This document shows positions 24,002 to 33,268 of a DNA stretch of 43,742 nucleotides, piece after piece. The notes below the pieces were generated by a model. That model saw nothing but the letters and a program-made list of their open reading frames with translations. It was not told the DNA's origin and ran no database searches. The translations under genes and the position numbers were made by a program. Origin of the DNA: Streptomyces sp. MUM 178J (GTDB taxonomy: Bacteria > Actinomycetota > Actinomycetes > Streptomycetales > Streptomycetaceae); assembly GCF_022414575.1 (NCBI RefSeq), contig NZ_JADWYQ010000050.1:1-43742 (forward strand), given 5' to 3'. How positions within the stretch are numbered: position 1 is the stretch's first letter; each line of letters begins with the position of its first letter.

Positions 24002-26290
24002 CTAAGACCGAGACCTCAACGCTTCGAAGGTGTCCCTACGCCCGTTGCCGTAGCTGTGTCCTGCTTCACCCATGGCTCGCTGGATATCGGAAGTACTCCT
24101 GTTGTTCTCCTTGCCCCAGGCTTCAAAATAGGAGTCGAGAGCATCCTGTGCGGCGTCGTTCTGCGCGCTGAGCTGCTCCCTGGCCAGCAGTCCGTTCTCT
24201 GCGTGCACGGCAGTCATCCACTTGTTAAGAGACATGTCGAGTGTTCGTTGTGCAACATCTCCGATCACCGGTATTCCGGTGATCAGTGAACCCCCGGCGT
24301 GGTATCCATAAAATCGCTTGTCGCTTGCCTCCGAGTTGGCTTCGTCGCGCGCGTCGAGCGCCAGATCCCCACCCACTGCAGTCAGCATGCCAAAGACTTC
24401 TCCGGCCTTGCGTGCCCGGTGATCCAAGCCTTGCTTGTCTGTTGGATCCAATTGGGTGAACTGTTCAGTCATGTATCCCTGCTGTGCCTGGTAAAGGAGA
24501 TTGAAGTTCTTCGACTCAGCCGAGCCGTCCGGAACCTCGGAAACACCGCGCATGATCCGCAGAATGCTTGACTTGCTGTTCTGGATCTCTGAGTCTTCTC
24601 CGTTAATATGAGGATTCTTTTCCCCGGTCCTCCCCCCCGGTCCCTCACCGGTAAGGATATCCACCATGTCGGGTGAGTAGGAGGCGAGCGAACGAGCCAA
24701 CGAGTCTCTGACGTTGGCATAGTCGTCGCGTCCGAGAACCTCGTCCGCTTTTCCGACACTCTCGCGGTCGCCGGCCTTCCCTTCACCGTTTCCGTAGTCC
24801 AGGAGGTTGATCGTGTCGTGCATGATGCGAGCTTGGGCTTCCGAATGCCGACCCATCTCCGTACCCGGCGATCCTGGTTCGCGACCAGTTGTGGCGGCTT
24901 CGAGTAGAGAACCCAGTCCTTCTCGAACGTCTTCGTCGTACAACGGGTCACCGTGACCGACGCGGGTCGTCTCCACTTTGCCCCACTCCGAGTACTCCGG
25001 AACGATGCCCTTCCAGTCGCGCTCCTTCAGGAGGTACTCCAGCTTGGAGCCCTCCGTCTTGTCGCCCGGGTCGAGGAACTTCGTCGCCTCGTCAGGGTGG
25101 TGGCTGAGCATGCCGAGGGCGCTGTCCAAGGGGTCGTTGGCGAACCACGGCGAGTTCTTCTGGTTGTACGACTGGTTGATGTCCCAGATGTCGCCCTTGC
25201 TGTCTTTTTCAACGGCGTATATGTCGTTCGCCAGGCCGCCGAGGAACGCGCCGTCGAAGCTGTTGGGGTCGCCGGCCTTCACCAGGCCCATCACGGCCTG
25301 GTAGCCGCGGATCTTTCCGTCCGACCCCTTGGCCGGCGTACCTTCGCCCCGTGGTCCGTCGAACTCCTTGGTCCCGATGGCCCTGATGTCCTCGCGCCAC
25401 TTCGCGGCGAACTTCGGGTCCTTGGTGGCGTGGGCCAGCGTGTCGGCGAAGCCGTTCTTGACGCCGAGATAGGTCGCCCTGTTGTCCTTGTCGTCGAGGT
25501 AGGCGAGGGCGTCCAGTTTGGTGGCGAGCTTGACCGTTCCGTTCGGGCCCAGGCTGTTGAGGAAGGTCTGGCTGAAGGTCCGGTCGTCGAAGCCGGGGCG
25601 CGTGTTGTCTCGCATGGAGCGCTGGAACTCGTTGAGCTCGGCAGTGGAGACCTTTTCGCCGTTGTTGATTTTGGTGGCGATGTCCGCGGTGTTCTGGGCC
25701 TCGTACTTCTCGACGTCGCCCTGTGCGGAGGCGTTGAACCCGGTGCCCCAGGTTCCGTCGTTCTTGCCGCCGTGGACGTCCTTGACCACCTTCGCGAGGG
25801 CGATCTTGACGCCTGCGTCCGCGTCTGTGATGGCGTTCACGCAGTTTCTGATGTTCTGGGTGTGTGTCATCTCGTAGTCGCGGAGATCCGGGTCGTGTCG
25901 TGCCGCGTTGGCGACGGCCGGGGTCGCCTTGGAGTAGTCGAAGGACGCGATCCCGTACTCGGAGACCTTCATGCCGGCCTTGACGGCCGCCGCCACCGTG
26001 TCGTCCAGCCTCTTCTTCAGGTCGACGAACTGTGTGTGGGCGTCTCGCAGGAGGTCGGCGATGGCCTTCGCCTGGGTCTGGGCTGCCGCGTACTCGTAGC
26101 GGGTGTTGGCGAAGCTTGCGACCGCGCCCGTCGCGCTGACACCCGTCCACGGGCTGAGCGTGACGCCCTTGACGACTTCCTCGTAGCGTTTGTCGGCCTT
26201 TTTGAACTCGCCCGCCATCGACTCCCATTTGTCGGCGGCCGTGCTCAGCTTGCCGAGATCGGTCTGCATGATCTCTTCGTAGGTCGGCAC
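24002..26290 (-). CDS. Putative T7SS substrate/effector with WXG-like N-terminal domain, 762 residues
   Basis: The N-terminal ~110 residues form long helices with a WxG turn (W48-T49-G50 in LSPWTGVSATG), as in WXG/LXG-type ESX substrates. They are followed by a large domain without a signal peptide. A middle part (HHPDEATKFLDPGDK ... LEYLLKERDW) recalls a pattern I associate with actinobacterial proteins of the DUF6571 type, which I could not verify. A hydrophobic stretch (GGSLITGIPVIGDVA) lies near residue 665. Base composition changes inside the gene: about 68-70% GC around 25380-25760 but 55-60% from about 24960 to the stop. That suggests an exchanged C-terminal half. Start GTG 26290 has AGGAG in front, eight bases after the Esx-like gene. 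Toxicity is inferred, not shown. Confidence 0.75.
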   Translation of the reverse strand: MPTYEEIMQTDLGKLSTAADKWESMAGEFKKADKRYEEVVKGVTLSPWTGVSATGAVASFANTRYEYAAAQTQAKAIADLLRDAHTQFVDLKKRLDDTVAAAVKAGMKVSEYGIASFDYSKATPAVANAARHDPDLRDYEMTHTQNIRNCVNAITDADAGVKIALAKVVKDVHGGKNDGTWGTGFNASAQGDVEKYEAQNTADIATKINNGEKVSTAELNEFQRSMRDNTRPGFDDRTFSQTFLNSLGPNGTVKLATKLDALAYLDDKDNRATYLGVKNGFADTLAHATKDPKFAAKWREDIRAIGTKEFDGPRGEGTPAKGSDGKIRGYQAVMGLVKAGDPNSFDGAFLGGLANDIYAVEKDSKGDIWDINQSYNQKNSPWFANDPLDSALGMLSHHPDEATKFLDPGDKTEGSKLEYLLKERDWKGIVPEYSEWGKVETTRVGHGDPLYDEDVREGLGSLLEAATTGREPGSPGTEMGRHSEAQARIMHDTINLLDYGNGEGKAGDRESVGKADEVLGRDDYANVRDSLARSLASYSPDMVDILTGEGPGGRTGEKNPHINGEDSEIQNSKSSILRIMRGVSEVPDGSAESKNFNLLYQAQQGYMTEQFTQLDPTDKQGLDHRARKAGEVFGMLTAVGGDLALDARDEANSEASDKRFYGYHAGGSLITGIPVIGDVAQRTLDMSLNKWMTAVHAENGLLAREQLSAQNDAAQDALDSYFEAWGKENNRSTSDIQRAMGEAGHSYGNGRRDTFEALRSRS

Positions 26291-26298
26291 GGGTGCTC

Positions 26299-26724
26299 CT
26301 AGTGGTGGTCGAGGCCGGACTTGCGGACGAGGCCGAACTGCGAGTTTGTGGCGAGGTCGTTGCCCATGAACAGGTTCCGCGCTCCGCGGAGGTTCGACTC
26401 CTGGGACATGAGCTGACCCATGAGCGTCCGGACCTGCTTGTCCCAGGTCTCGTTGACCGTCTTCAGACCCGCTGCGGTGTCCCAGCCCTTGAACTCCTTG
26501 ACGGCGTTGCCGGAAGCCTCGTCCGCATGCTTGGCCGCCTTCTCCGTCATGGGCTCCACGTCCTCGTGGATCGCGTTCGCGGCCTTCCTCTTCGCCTCGG
26601 GCGCATGGCCGAAGTCCTGAGCGCCGGGCAGCAGCGGACCGTCGCCCGTGCCGTTGAGCTGCATGCTCGTCTGCCGTGCCGCGGCATCGGCCCGCAGCCG
26701 ACCCCACTCCTCGTCGAATCCCAT
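26299..26724 (-). CDS. Esx-like small helical protein, probable partner of the putative effector
   Basis: A 141-residue, mostly helical protein beginning MGFDEEWGRLRADAAARQTSMQL. Its second half reads like a helical hairpin: FKGWDTAAGLKTVNETW (W81 and W94), then LMGQLMSQESNLRGARNLFMGND. It has no signal peptide or membrane helix. The start ATG 26724 has GGAGG; the stop lies eight bases before the effector start, the spacing of a substrate-partner pair. By analogy with WXG100/LXG systems it may be the helical partner that forms the export signal with the effector. The family itself I do not recognise. Confidence 0.7.
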   Translation of the reverse strand: MGFDEEWGRLRADAAARQTSMQLNGTGDGPLLPGAQDFGHAPEAKRKAANAIHEDVEPMTEKAAKHADEASGNAVKEFKGWDTAAGLKTVNETWDKQVRTLMGQLMSQESNLRGARNLFMGNDLATNSQFGLVRKSGLDHH

Positions 26725-26853
26725 GACTTCCTCCCCGTTGCAGTGCACCGGGGTCACCACCGACCCCGTACACCTCAGCCGTCACGTTTGAATGTGTGAA
26801 GTTAGTACAAGATGCCGCGCCGTTCGATTCCGGCATGGCTGGCCGAAAACACC

Positions 26854-29800
26854 TTAAGCGTCCGGCAACTGGCCAATCTGGACCAGCGGGTTGCCGCGCC
26901 GACGGGAGGCGAAGTAGCCGCGGCCCGGAGGCATCGGGACGGCGCGGACCTTGCCGATCAGGTCTCCCTCCGTCGGGTCGCCCGAGAGGACCACGCCCTG
27001 GGCGCCGAGCTCCGAGATGCGCTGCATAAAAGGCTCGTACAGGGCGCGCGACGCGCCCGCCGAGTTGCGGGCGATGATGAAGCGGACGCCTGTGTCACGG
27101 GCGAACGGCAGGTAGTCGACCAACTGCGCCAGAGGATTGCCCGAGCTCGTCGCCACGAGGTCGAAGTCGTCGACGATGATGAAGATCTGCGGACCGGACC
27201 ACCAGCTGCGGTCCCGCAGTTGCTGCGGAGTGACGTCGACAGGCGGCTGCCGCCGTGAGAACACCCCTCCCAGCGCCTCCATATGCATCTGCATCGAGCT
27301 GGCCATCGGCGCATACTCCAGCACATGCGCCTCCGGCAGCCTGCCGAGCAGTGTGCGCCGGTAGTCGCCCACGACGAGCTTCGCCTCGTCCGGGCTGTAA
27401 CGCTCGGCGATCTGCTGCGCCAGCAGACGCAGAAGGTTCGTCTTGCCCGACTCGCTCTCGCCGTAGACCAGGAAGAAGGGGTCGGTCTCGAAGTCGACGA
27501 ACACCGGCTCCAGGTTGGTCTCGTCGATGCCGAATGCAACGCCGTGCTGCGGATACTCGAAGCCCTTCGGCAGCCGGTCCGCTTCCAGATTGCGCGGCAG
27601 CAGCCGGATCGGCGGGGCCGGCGGGCCCGCCCAGGCGCTCTTGACAGCCTCGACGAAGGCCGCTGAGCCGTCCGCGAGGTCCATGGCCGAACTGCTTCCG
27701 TCGATCCTCGGCAGCGCGGCCATGAAGTGGAGCTTCTCCGGAACCTGGCCGCGCCCCGGCACGCCCGCGGGGACGTTGGCCGCGACCTTGCGGTCGAACT
27801 CGGAGTCCATCACATCACCGAGCCGCAGCTCCAGACGCCCCAGCATCTGGTCCTTGAGCGCCGCGCGCACCTCCATATAGCGCGCCGCGGTGATCACCAC
27901 ATGGACGCCATAGCCCAGGCCCCGCGCGGCGATGTCGGCGACGATCCCCTCCAGGCCCTCGTAGTCGTTCTTGAAGGGGCCCCAGCCGTCGATGACCAGG
28001 AAGACATCGCCCCACGCCTCGCCGGGCAGCTCGCCCGCCGCCCGCTTGCGCCGGTAGGTGGAGATGGAGTCGATCCCGTTGGCGCGGAAGAACTCCTCCC
28101 GCTTGTTCAGCACCCCCATCACCTCGGCGATCGCCCGGCGCACCCGCTCCGGGTCCAGCCGGGAGGCGACCCCGCCCACATGCGGCAGGTCCGCCAGCGA
28201 CGCAAGGCCGCCGCCGCCGAAGTCCAGCGCATAGAACTGCACCTCGGACGGGGTGTGTGTAAGCGCGAAGGACGAGATCAGCGTCCGCATCAGCGTCGAC
28301 TTCCCGGACTGCGGACCGCCGACCACCATCATGTGGCCGGCCGCACCCGAGAAGTCCCGGTACAGCACCTCACGCCGCTGCTCGAACGGCTTGTCGATCA
28401 GGCCCAGCGGCACCGCGAGACCACCCGGACGCGTGTACTCCGTCGCCGTCAGCCCCCGGTCCTGTGTCGGGGCCAGCCCCGGCAGCAGCTGGTCCAGCGA
28501 AGGCGCCGTGTCCAGCGGCGGGAGCCACACCTGGTGCGCGGGCACGCCCTGGCCCTCCAGCCGGCGCACAATCACATCGAGCACCGTGTCCGCCAGCGCC
28601 TCGTCCTCCTCGTCGGCCGCCGACCGGGACGCGGCCGCCGGATCGGGCGCCGCGTACACCACCGGCACCGGCGCCGCCGTGAACAGCACCGGCCGCCGCT
28701 CCACCGCAAGCTGGCCCACCGGCAGTTCGGGGCCGCCCGTACGGTACGTCCCCGACACATACGCCGCCTTGAAGCGGGTCATCTCCTCCGTGCCGAACTT
28801 CAGATACCCCGAGCCGGGCACCGACGGCAGATGGTAGGCGTCCGGCACGCCGATCGCCGCCCGCGACTCCGCCGCCGAGAACGTCCGCAGACCGATCCGG
28901 TACGAGAGATACGTGTCCAGACCCCGCAGCTTGCCCTCCTCCAGGCGCTGCGAGGCCAGCAGCAGATGCACGCCCAGCGACCGGCCGATACGGCCGATCT
29001 GGATGAACATGTCGATGAAGTCCGGCTTGGCCGTCAGCAGTTCGGAGAACTCGTCAAGCACCAGCACAAGCGACGCCAGCGGCTCCAGCGGGGCGCCCGC
29101 CGCCCGCGCCTTCTCGTAGTCGTGGATGTTGGCGTAGTTGCCGGACTTGTGCAGCAGTTCCTGACGGCGCTGCAACTCGCCGCGGATCGCGTCGCCCATG
29201 CGGTCGACCAGCGTCAGATCGTCGGCCAGGTTGGTGATGACCGCCGCCACATGCGGCATCTGCGACATGCCCGCGAACGTCGCGCCGCCCTTGAAGTCGG
29301 CGAGGACGAAGTTCAGCGTCTCCGAGGAGTGCGTGACCGCGAGCCCCAGCACCAGGGTGCGCAGCAGCTCGGACTTGCCGGAACCGGTCGCGCCCACGCA
29401 CAGCCCGTGCGGGCCCATGCCCTCCTGCGCGGCCTCCTTCAGATCCAGCATCACCGGCTGGCCGTCCTCGCCCACGCCGATCGGCACCCGCAGCCGCTCC
29501 GCGGTCGACCGCGGCCGCCAGGTGCGGGCCACGTCGATGCCGGCCGCGTCCCCCAGGTTCAGCAGATCCGTGAAGTCCAGGTTCGCCAGCAGCGGTTCGT
29601 CGTCGTCGCCACCGCCCATCCGCAGCGGCGCCAGCTGGCGCGCCAGCGCCTCTGCCGCCGGCAGCGACATGGCGTCCGGCACGCCCTCGTACGCCACGCC
29701 CGCGCCGGACTCCAGACGCAGCCGTCCCGGCCGCACCACGACCGACAGACCGCCGCGCGGTTCCTCCAGTTCGCCCGGCACCACCTCGACGATGGTGACG

Positions 29801-30810
29801 CCCTGCAGTCCCTCGGCCGCGGCGAACAGCGAGTCCGGAGGCACCATCCCGCCGTCCAGCACCACGATCACATGCGGCTGGTCCAGCACCGGCGAGCCGT
29901 CACGGCTGAAGCGCGGGCGGCCGTCGAGCCTGCTGTGCATCAACTGCTCCAGCTCGCCCAGGTCGTCCCCGAACAGCCGCTTCGTGCCCGCGCCGTCCAG
30001 CTTGCCCGGCACCTGCGTATGCGGCAGCCACTTCGTCCAGTCCCAGCGCTCCTGCGAGCTGCGCGACGCCACCACCGCGAGCATCAGATCCTCGGGGGAG
30101 TGCAGGCTCGCCAGCTGCGCGACCATGGCCCGTGCCGCCGACTGCGCGGACTCCGGCTCCCCGGAGACCGTCACGTGGTAGAAGGCGCGCAGCGACACCG
30201 CCATCGGCAACCCGTCCAACGAGCCGTGCACCGCGAGGAACCGCTGCATCGCACCGGCCGCCAGCGGCTCCAGCTCATCCACCGGAGCGGTGTCCGGGGC
30301 TATCAGCGGGGTCGCCAGCTGCTGCGCCCCCAGGCCGATGCGCACCTGGGCGAAGTCGTCGTCCCCCACGCGCCGTTCCCACAGCCGCGAGCCCTCGGCC
30401 ACCACGGACCACAGCTGCTCGGGGGAGGGGTGCAGATACAGCTGCGCATCGCGCTGCCTGCGCGCGGTCTTGCGCACCGTACGCCGCGTCTGCGCCAGGT
30501 ACTTGAGGTAGTCGCGCCGGACATCGGCCATTTGCCCCTGCGTACCCCGGCGGTGGCGCACCACCTGGGCGACGATCATCGCGACCGTCGAGACCAGCAT
30601 CAGCACACCCATGATGCGCATAAAGGGAGGGGCCTGCGGCGAGAAGAAGAACACCACCGACGAGCCCATGCCGAGCACCGGGAGGATCTGCATCAGCATG
30701 CCCTCCTGCTGACCCCGCGGCAGTTCGGGCGGAGCCTCCAGAGTCAGCTCGTCCGCGGGCACTTCAGGCGGCAGCGCCCTGGGCGGGCGTTTCACGACGA
30801 TCTGGCTCAC
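26854..30810 (-). CDS. eccC: ESX secretion ATPase EccC (three FtsK/SpoIIIE ATPase domains)
   Basis: EccC is the motor and substrate receptor of the T7SS channel. The 1318-residue protein is the fused form, equivalent to EccCa plus EccCb. It has two N-terminal helices (about 39-57 and 63-84), a stalk/DUF domain, then three P-loop ATPases with Walker A GATGSGKS (~471), GGPQSGKS (~829) and GESESGKT (~1115). Walker B is LVLVLDEF in domain 1, but LVIDGWG in domain 2 and FIIVDDF in domain 3. The catalytic Glu therefore appears only in the first, as known for this family. EsxB-type signals bind the third domain. ATG 30810 is the family start. The effector pair follows 129 bases downstream on the same strand. 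Confidence 0.96.
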   Translation of the reverse strand: MSQIVVKRPPRALPPEVPADELTLEAPPELPRGQQEGMLMQILPVLGMGSSVVFFFSPQAPPFMRIMGVLMLVSTVAMIVAQVVRHRRGTQGQMADVRRDYLKYLAQTRRTVRKTARRQRDAQLYLHPSPEQLWSVVAEGSRLWERRVGDDDFAQVRIGLGAQQLATPLIAPDTAPVDELEPLAAGAMQRFLAVHGSLDGLPMAVSLRAFYHVTVSGEPESAQSAARAMVAQLASLHSPEDLMLAVVASRSSQERWDWTKWLPHTQVPGKLDGAGTKRLFGDDLGELEQLMHSRLDGRPRFSRDGSPVLDQPHVIVVLDGGMVPPDSLFAAAEGLQGVTIVEVVPGELEEPRGGLSVVVRPGRLRLESGAGVAYEGVPDAMSLPAAEALARQLAPLRMGGGDDDEPLLANLDFTDLLNLGDAAGIDVARTWRPRSTAERLRVPIGVGEDGQPVMLDLKEAAQEGMGPHGLCVGATGSGKSELLRTLVLGLAVTHSSETLNFVLADFKGGATFAGMSQMPHVAAVITNLADDLTLVDRMGDAIRGELQRRQELLHKSGNYANIHDYEKARAAGAPLEPLASLVLVLDEFSELLTAKPDFIDMFIQIGRIGRSLGVHLLLASQRLEEGKLRGLDTYLSYRIGLRTFSAAESRAAIGVPDAYHLPSVPGSGYLKFGTEEMTRFKAAYVSGTYRTGGPELPVGQLAVERRPVLFTAAPVPVVYAAPDPAAASRSAADEEDEALADTVLDVIVRRLEGQGVPAHQVWLPPLDTAPSLDQLLPGLAPTQDRGLTATEYTRPGGLAVPLGLIDKPFEQRREVLYRDFSGAAGHMMVVGGPQSGKSTLMRTLISSFALTHTPSEVQFYALDFGGGGLASLADLPHVGGVASRLDPERVRRAIAEVMGVLNKREEFFRANGIDSISTYRRKRAAGELPGEAWGDVFLVIDGWGPFKNDYEGLEGIVADIAARGLGYGVHVVITAARYMEVRAALKDQMLGRLELRLGDVMDSEFDRKVAANVPAGVPGRGQVPEKLHFMAALPRIDGSSSAMDLADGSAAFVEAVKSAWAGPPAPPIRLLPRNLEADRLPKGFEYPQHGVAFGIDETNLEPVFVDFETDPFFLVYGESESGKTNLLRLLAQQIAERYSPDEAKLVVGDYRRTLLGRLPEAHVLEYAPMASSMQMHMEALGGVFSRRQPPVDVTPQQLRDRSWWSGPQIFIIVDDFDLVATSSGNPLAQLVDYLPFARDTGVRFIIARNSAGASRALYEPFMQRISELGAQGVVLSGDPTEGDLIGKVRAVPMPPGRGYFASRRRGNPLVQIGQLPDA

Positions 30811-31168
30811 CGGAGCATCAATCCCTCAATACGGCAGAAGGCGGTCCGGCGGTTCTGCGCCGACGCCCCCGCGACGTCTTCTGCTGGCGGAACCCGACTC
30901 CGCGCGACGGCGATCCTACTTGCAGCCCGTAACACCGCCGCCCGGTAGGGTGGCGCGCGCAGTCCCGGCGCACTGCCCCGAGGGCGAGGCCGCACGCAGC
31001 GTGCGCAACCGCGAATCGAATCGAAGCGAACCAAATCGAAGCGAACCAAATCGAGGCGCCCGCCCGGAGCTTGCCCGGAGCCCGCCGGGGAGCCCATCGG
31101 GAAACCGCCCGGGTGCTCAACCGCGAATCAGCCGGCGGATCAGCCGCGAACCATGGGGGTCCAGAAAC
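30811..31168. promoter_or_regulatory. Divergent eccC-eccD control region with two candidate -10 boxes
   Basis: This 358-base gap holds no gene. For eccC, TAGGAT lies on the - strand at 30913-30918. For eccD, TAGGGT lies on the + strand at 30946-30951, with TTGCAG (30920-30925) 20 bases upstream. Both -10s fit TAGRRT, but the -35 elements are weak. The two starts would be only ~30 bases apart, so a single regulator could control both. An A-rich direct repeat lies further along the eccD leader. Confidence 0.4.
31019..31056 (+). repeat. 15-bp direct repeats (about 2.5 copies) upstream of eccD
   Basis: AATCGAAGCGAACCA occurs at 31019-31033 and 31034-31048 head to tail, and begins a third time at 31049 (AATCGA). 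A related TCGAA precedes the first copy. The block is markedly A-rich for this genome and lies about 110 bases before the eccD start. It could be a regulator site or simply slippage. Confidence 0.7.
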
Positions 31169-32647
31169 GTGAGTACGACCGCAACGACCGGCTTCTGCCG
31201 CGTCACCGTCGTGGCGCCCGACAGCCGCATCGACGTCGCACTCCCCGAGGACATAGCCGTCGCCGACGTCTACCCGGAGATCCTGCGCCTCACCGGCCAG
31301 AGCCAGGACCCCGGCGCCCCCGCCGGCTACCACCTGGTGCGCCGTGACGGCACCGTGCTCGACAGCGCTCGCTCGCTCGCCGCCCAACAGGTCCTCGACG
31401 GCGAGATCCTCAGCCTGCGCCCCTTCGCCGAGTCCCTTCCGCCGGCCGTCTTCGACGACGTCTCCGACGCCGTCGCCTCCGCCGTCGTACGCGACCGCCG
31501 TCTGTGGAGCGACGACCTGCTGCGCACCGCCGGGCTCGTCGGCGGAGTACTGCTGCTCGTTCTGATGGGCTTCGTCCTGTGGTTCGCCGACCCCGTCCGG
31601 CACGACATGCACAGCCTGCCCGGCGTCATCGCGGGCGCGGCCGGCGTGCTGCTCACCGCCTTCGCCGGAGTGCGCGCCCGGGTCTACGCCGACCGGGCCG
31701 CCGCCGTCGCCCTCGGTCTCGGCGCACTGCCCCTGCTGCTGATCGGCGGCTCCGGGATCATCGGGCCCGACGCGGGCGGCGGCCCCGGAAAGCTCCAGTT
31801 CCTGCTCGGCTGCGTCACGGTGCTGATCGCCTCCGTCGTCCTGGTCGCGCTCACCCCCAGCGGCGACGCCGCCTTCGTCGCCACCACCTTCCTCGCCGCC
31901 GTCGGCACGCTCGCCACCTTCGTCGCGATCCTCACCGAAGCCTCCGCCACCGCGACCGCCGCGGTCGTCGCACCCGTCGCCGTCGGGCTTGTTGCGTTCC
32001 TGCCCGGGCTGTCCGCCCGCTTCGCCCGGCTGCCCATCGGATACGCCTCCCCGCACAGCGCCGCCGCCGACGCGTTCGACGCCGACCCCGGCGAGACGGG
32101 CGGCGTCCCCGACGCCGAGCCCGTCGACGCCGACCGGATCGCCGCCCAGGCCCGCCGCGGCCACGAGATGCTCCTCGGCCTCGTCGGCGGCTGCGCGGCG
32201 GTCGTCGTCGGCTGCGCCGCTGTCCTCGGCTTCGCCGACGGCGTCTGGGCGCAGCTCCTCGCCCTCGCCGCCGGTCTTGCGATGCTGTTGCGTGCCCGGC
32301 TCTTCCGGTACACCTCACAGGTCGCCTGCGCCCTGGTCGCCGGTCTCGCCGCGATCGCCCTGCTGATCCTCGGCCTGTCCCTGAACCCGCCTGCGGCTCT
32401 CCTCCAGGACCTGCTGATGTACGGGGACCGCGGCGGCCTCGACATCCGTACGATCTGGCTCACCGCGGCCGTGGCGGCCGGCGCCGCGCTGCTCACCGCG
32501 ATCGGCCTTGTCATCCCGAAGAAGGGCCTGTCCCCCTTCTGGGGCCGTCTGCTCGACCTCGCGGAAGGCGCCGTGCTGCTCTCCCTCGTGCCGCTCTGCC
32601 TGGCCGTCCTGGACGTCTACAGCGCCGCCCGCTCCCTGACGAGCTGA
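31169..32647 (+). CDS. eccD: Type VII secretion integral membrane protein EccD
   Basis: EccD forms the membrane vestibule of the ESX channel. The 492-residue product has an N-terminal ubiquitin-like (YukD) domain at about 8-90 (GFCRVTVVAPDSRIDVALPE ... LSLRPF). Some eleven hydrophobic segments follow. The last soluble loop before the final helices is short, and the protein ends in LDVYSAARSLTS. Start GTG 31169 is the only in-frame start that places the ubiquitin-like fold at the N-terminus; the ribosome-binding site (GGGGGT) is weak. It is divergent from eccC. Confidence 0.93.
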   Translation: MSTTATTGFCRVTVVAPDSRIDVALPEDIAVADVYPEILRLTGQSQDPGAPAGYHLVRRDGTVLDSARSLAAQQVLDGEILSLRPFAESLPPAVFDDVSDAVASAVVRDRRLWSDDLLRTAGLVGGVLLLVLMGFVLWFADPVRHDMHSLPGVIAGAAGVLLTAFAGVRARVYADRAAAVALGLGALPLLLIGGSGIIGPDAGGGPGKLQFLLGCVTVLIASVVLVALTPSGDAAFVATTFLAAVGTLATFVAILTEASATATAAVVAPVAVGLVAFLPGLSARFARLPIGYASPHSAAADAFDADPGETGGVPDAEPVDADRIAAQARRGHEMLLGLVGGCAAVVVGCAAVLGFADGVWAQLLALAAGLAMLLRARLFRYTSQVACALVAGLAAIALLILGLSLNPPAALLQDLLMYGDRGGLDIRTIWLTAAVAAGAALLTAIGLVIPKKGLSPFWGRLLDLAEGAVLLSLVPLCLAVLDVYSAARSLTS

Positions 32648-32972
32648 CCGGCGGCGCCCGGAGCGGCAGAGCGGCGAGGCGGCCGTCCGTCGGCGGCTCC
32701 GGCGGCCGGGGCGCGACGGTCTGGGCGCGACGGTCTGGGCGCGACGGGATGGGCACGACGACCGGGGCGCGTTGCGAGGGGCGATGACCGGGGAGTAAGG
32801 GCGGCTCCCGGGGCTGGTACTCTGTGTGACGGCCGTTTGTGTACGCCATCCCCGGAGCCCTCCCGGTTCTGGGCGCAGCGCTCATCGGACCTTCGCCTCC
32901 GAGTCACGGAAGCTCCCCTGAGACCAAGACCAGGGGCACTCGCGGGCGCACGCATTCACGAAGGAGTTCCGA
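32648..32972 (+). promoter_or_regulatory. eccD-rpsO intergenic region, rpsO leader
   Basis: No gene is seen in these 325 bases. Positions 32711-32752 hold three tandem copies of a 14-bp unit, GCGCGACGGTCTGG, the third with two changes. TACTCT at 32818-32823 is a weak candidate -10 for rpsO; no matching -35 is evident. A clear AAGGAG site precedes the rpsO GTG. I found no convincing terminator for eccD. Confidence 0.4.
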
Positions 32973-33260
32973 GTGTCTCTCGACGCCGCCACGAAGAAGC
33001 AGATCATGGCCGAGTTCGGCACCAAGGAGGGCGACACCGGCTCCCCCGAGGTCCAGGTCGCGCTGCTCTCCCGCCGCATCTCGGACCTGACCGAGCACCT
33101 CAAGACCCACAAGCACGACCACCACTCCCGCCGTGGTCTGCTGATCCTGGTCGGTCAGCGCCGCCGTCTGCTGCAGTACCTGGCCAAGAAGGACATCCAG
33201 CGCTTCCGTGCGCTGGTCGACCGTCTCGGCATCCGCCGCGGTGCGGCCGGCGCCAAGTAA
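32973..33260 (+). CDS. rpsO: 30S ribosomal protein S15
   Basis: S15 is a primary 16S rRNA-binding protein needed for assembly of the central domain. The 95-residue product has the full family pattern: [35 protein letters not shown] and [12 protein letters not shown] 32973 sits six bases after AAGGAG. The gene is followed by a hairpin and then pnp, the conserved rpsO-pnp arrangement. In Streptomyces, RNA processing between the two genes is established. Confidence 0.97.
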   Translation: MSLDAATKKQIMAEFGTKEGDTGSPEVQVALLSRRISDLTEHLKTHKHDHHSRRGLLILVGQRRRLLQYLAKKDIQRFRALVDRLGIRRGAAGAK

Positions 33261-33268
33261 GACGCTGT

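Noticed and set aside
26725..26836. Extension of the putative effector frame over the Esx-like gene
   Set aside because: It is the shadow frame of the Esx-like gene. The effector starts at GTG 26290 behind AGGAG.
27727..30948. Very long open frame on the + strand opposite eccC (about 1070 codons)
   Set aside because: It mirrors the third-position GC bias of eccC. Its translation is an Arg/His/Gln-rich string with no domain, a usual shadow in high-GC genomes.
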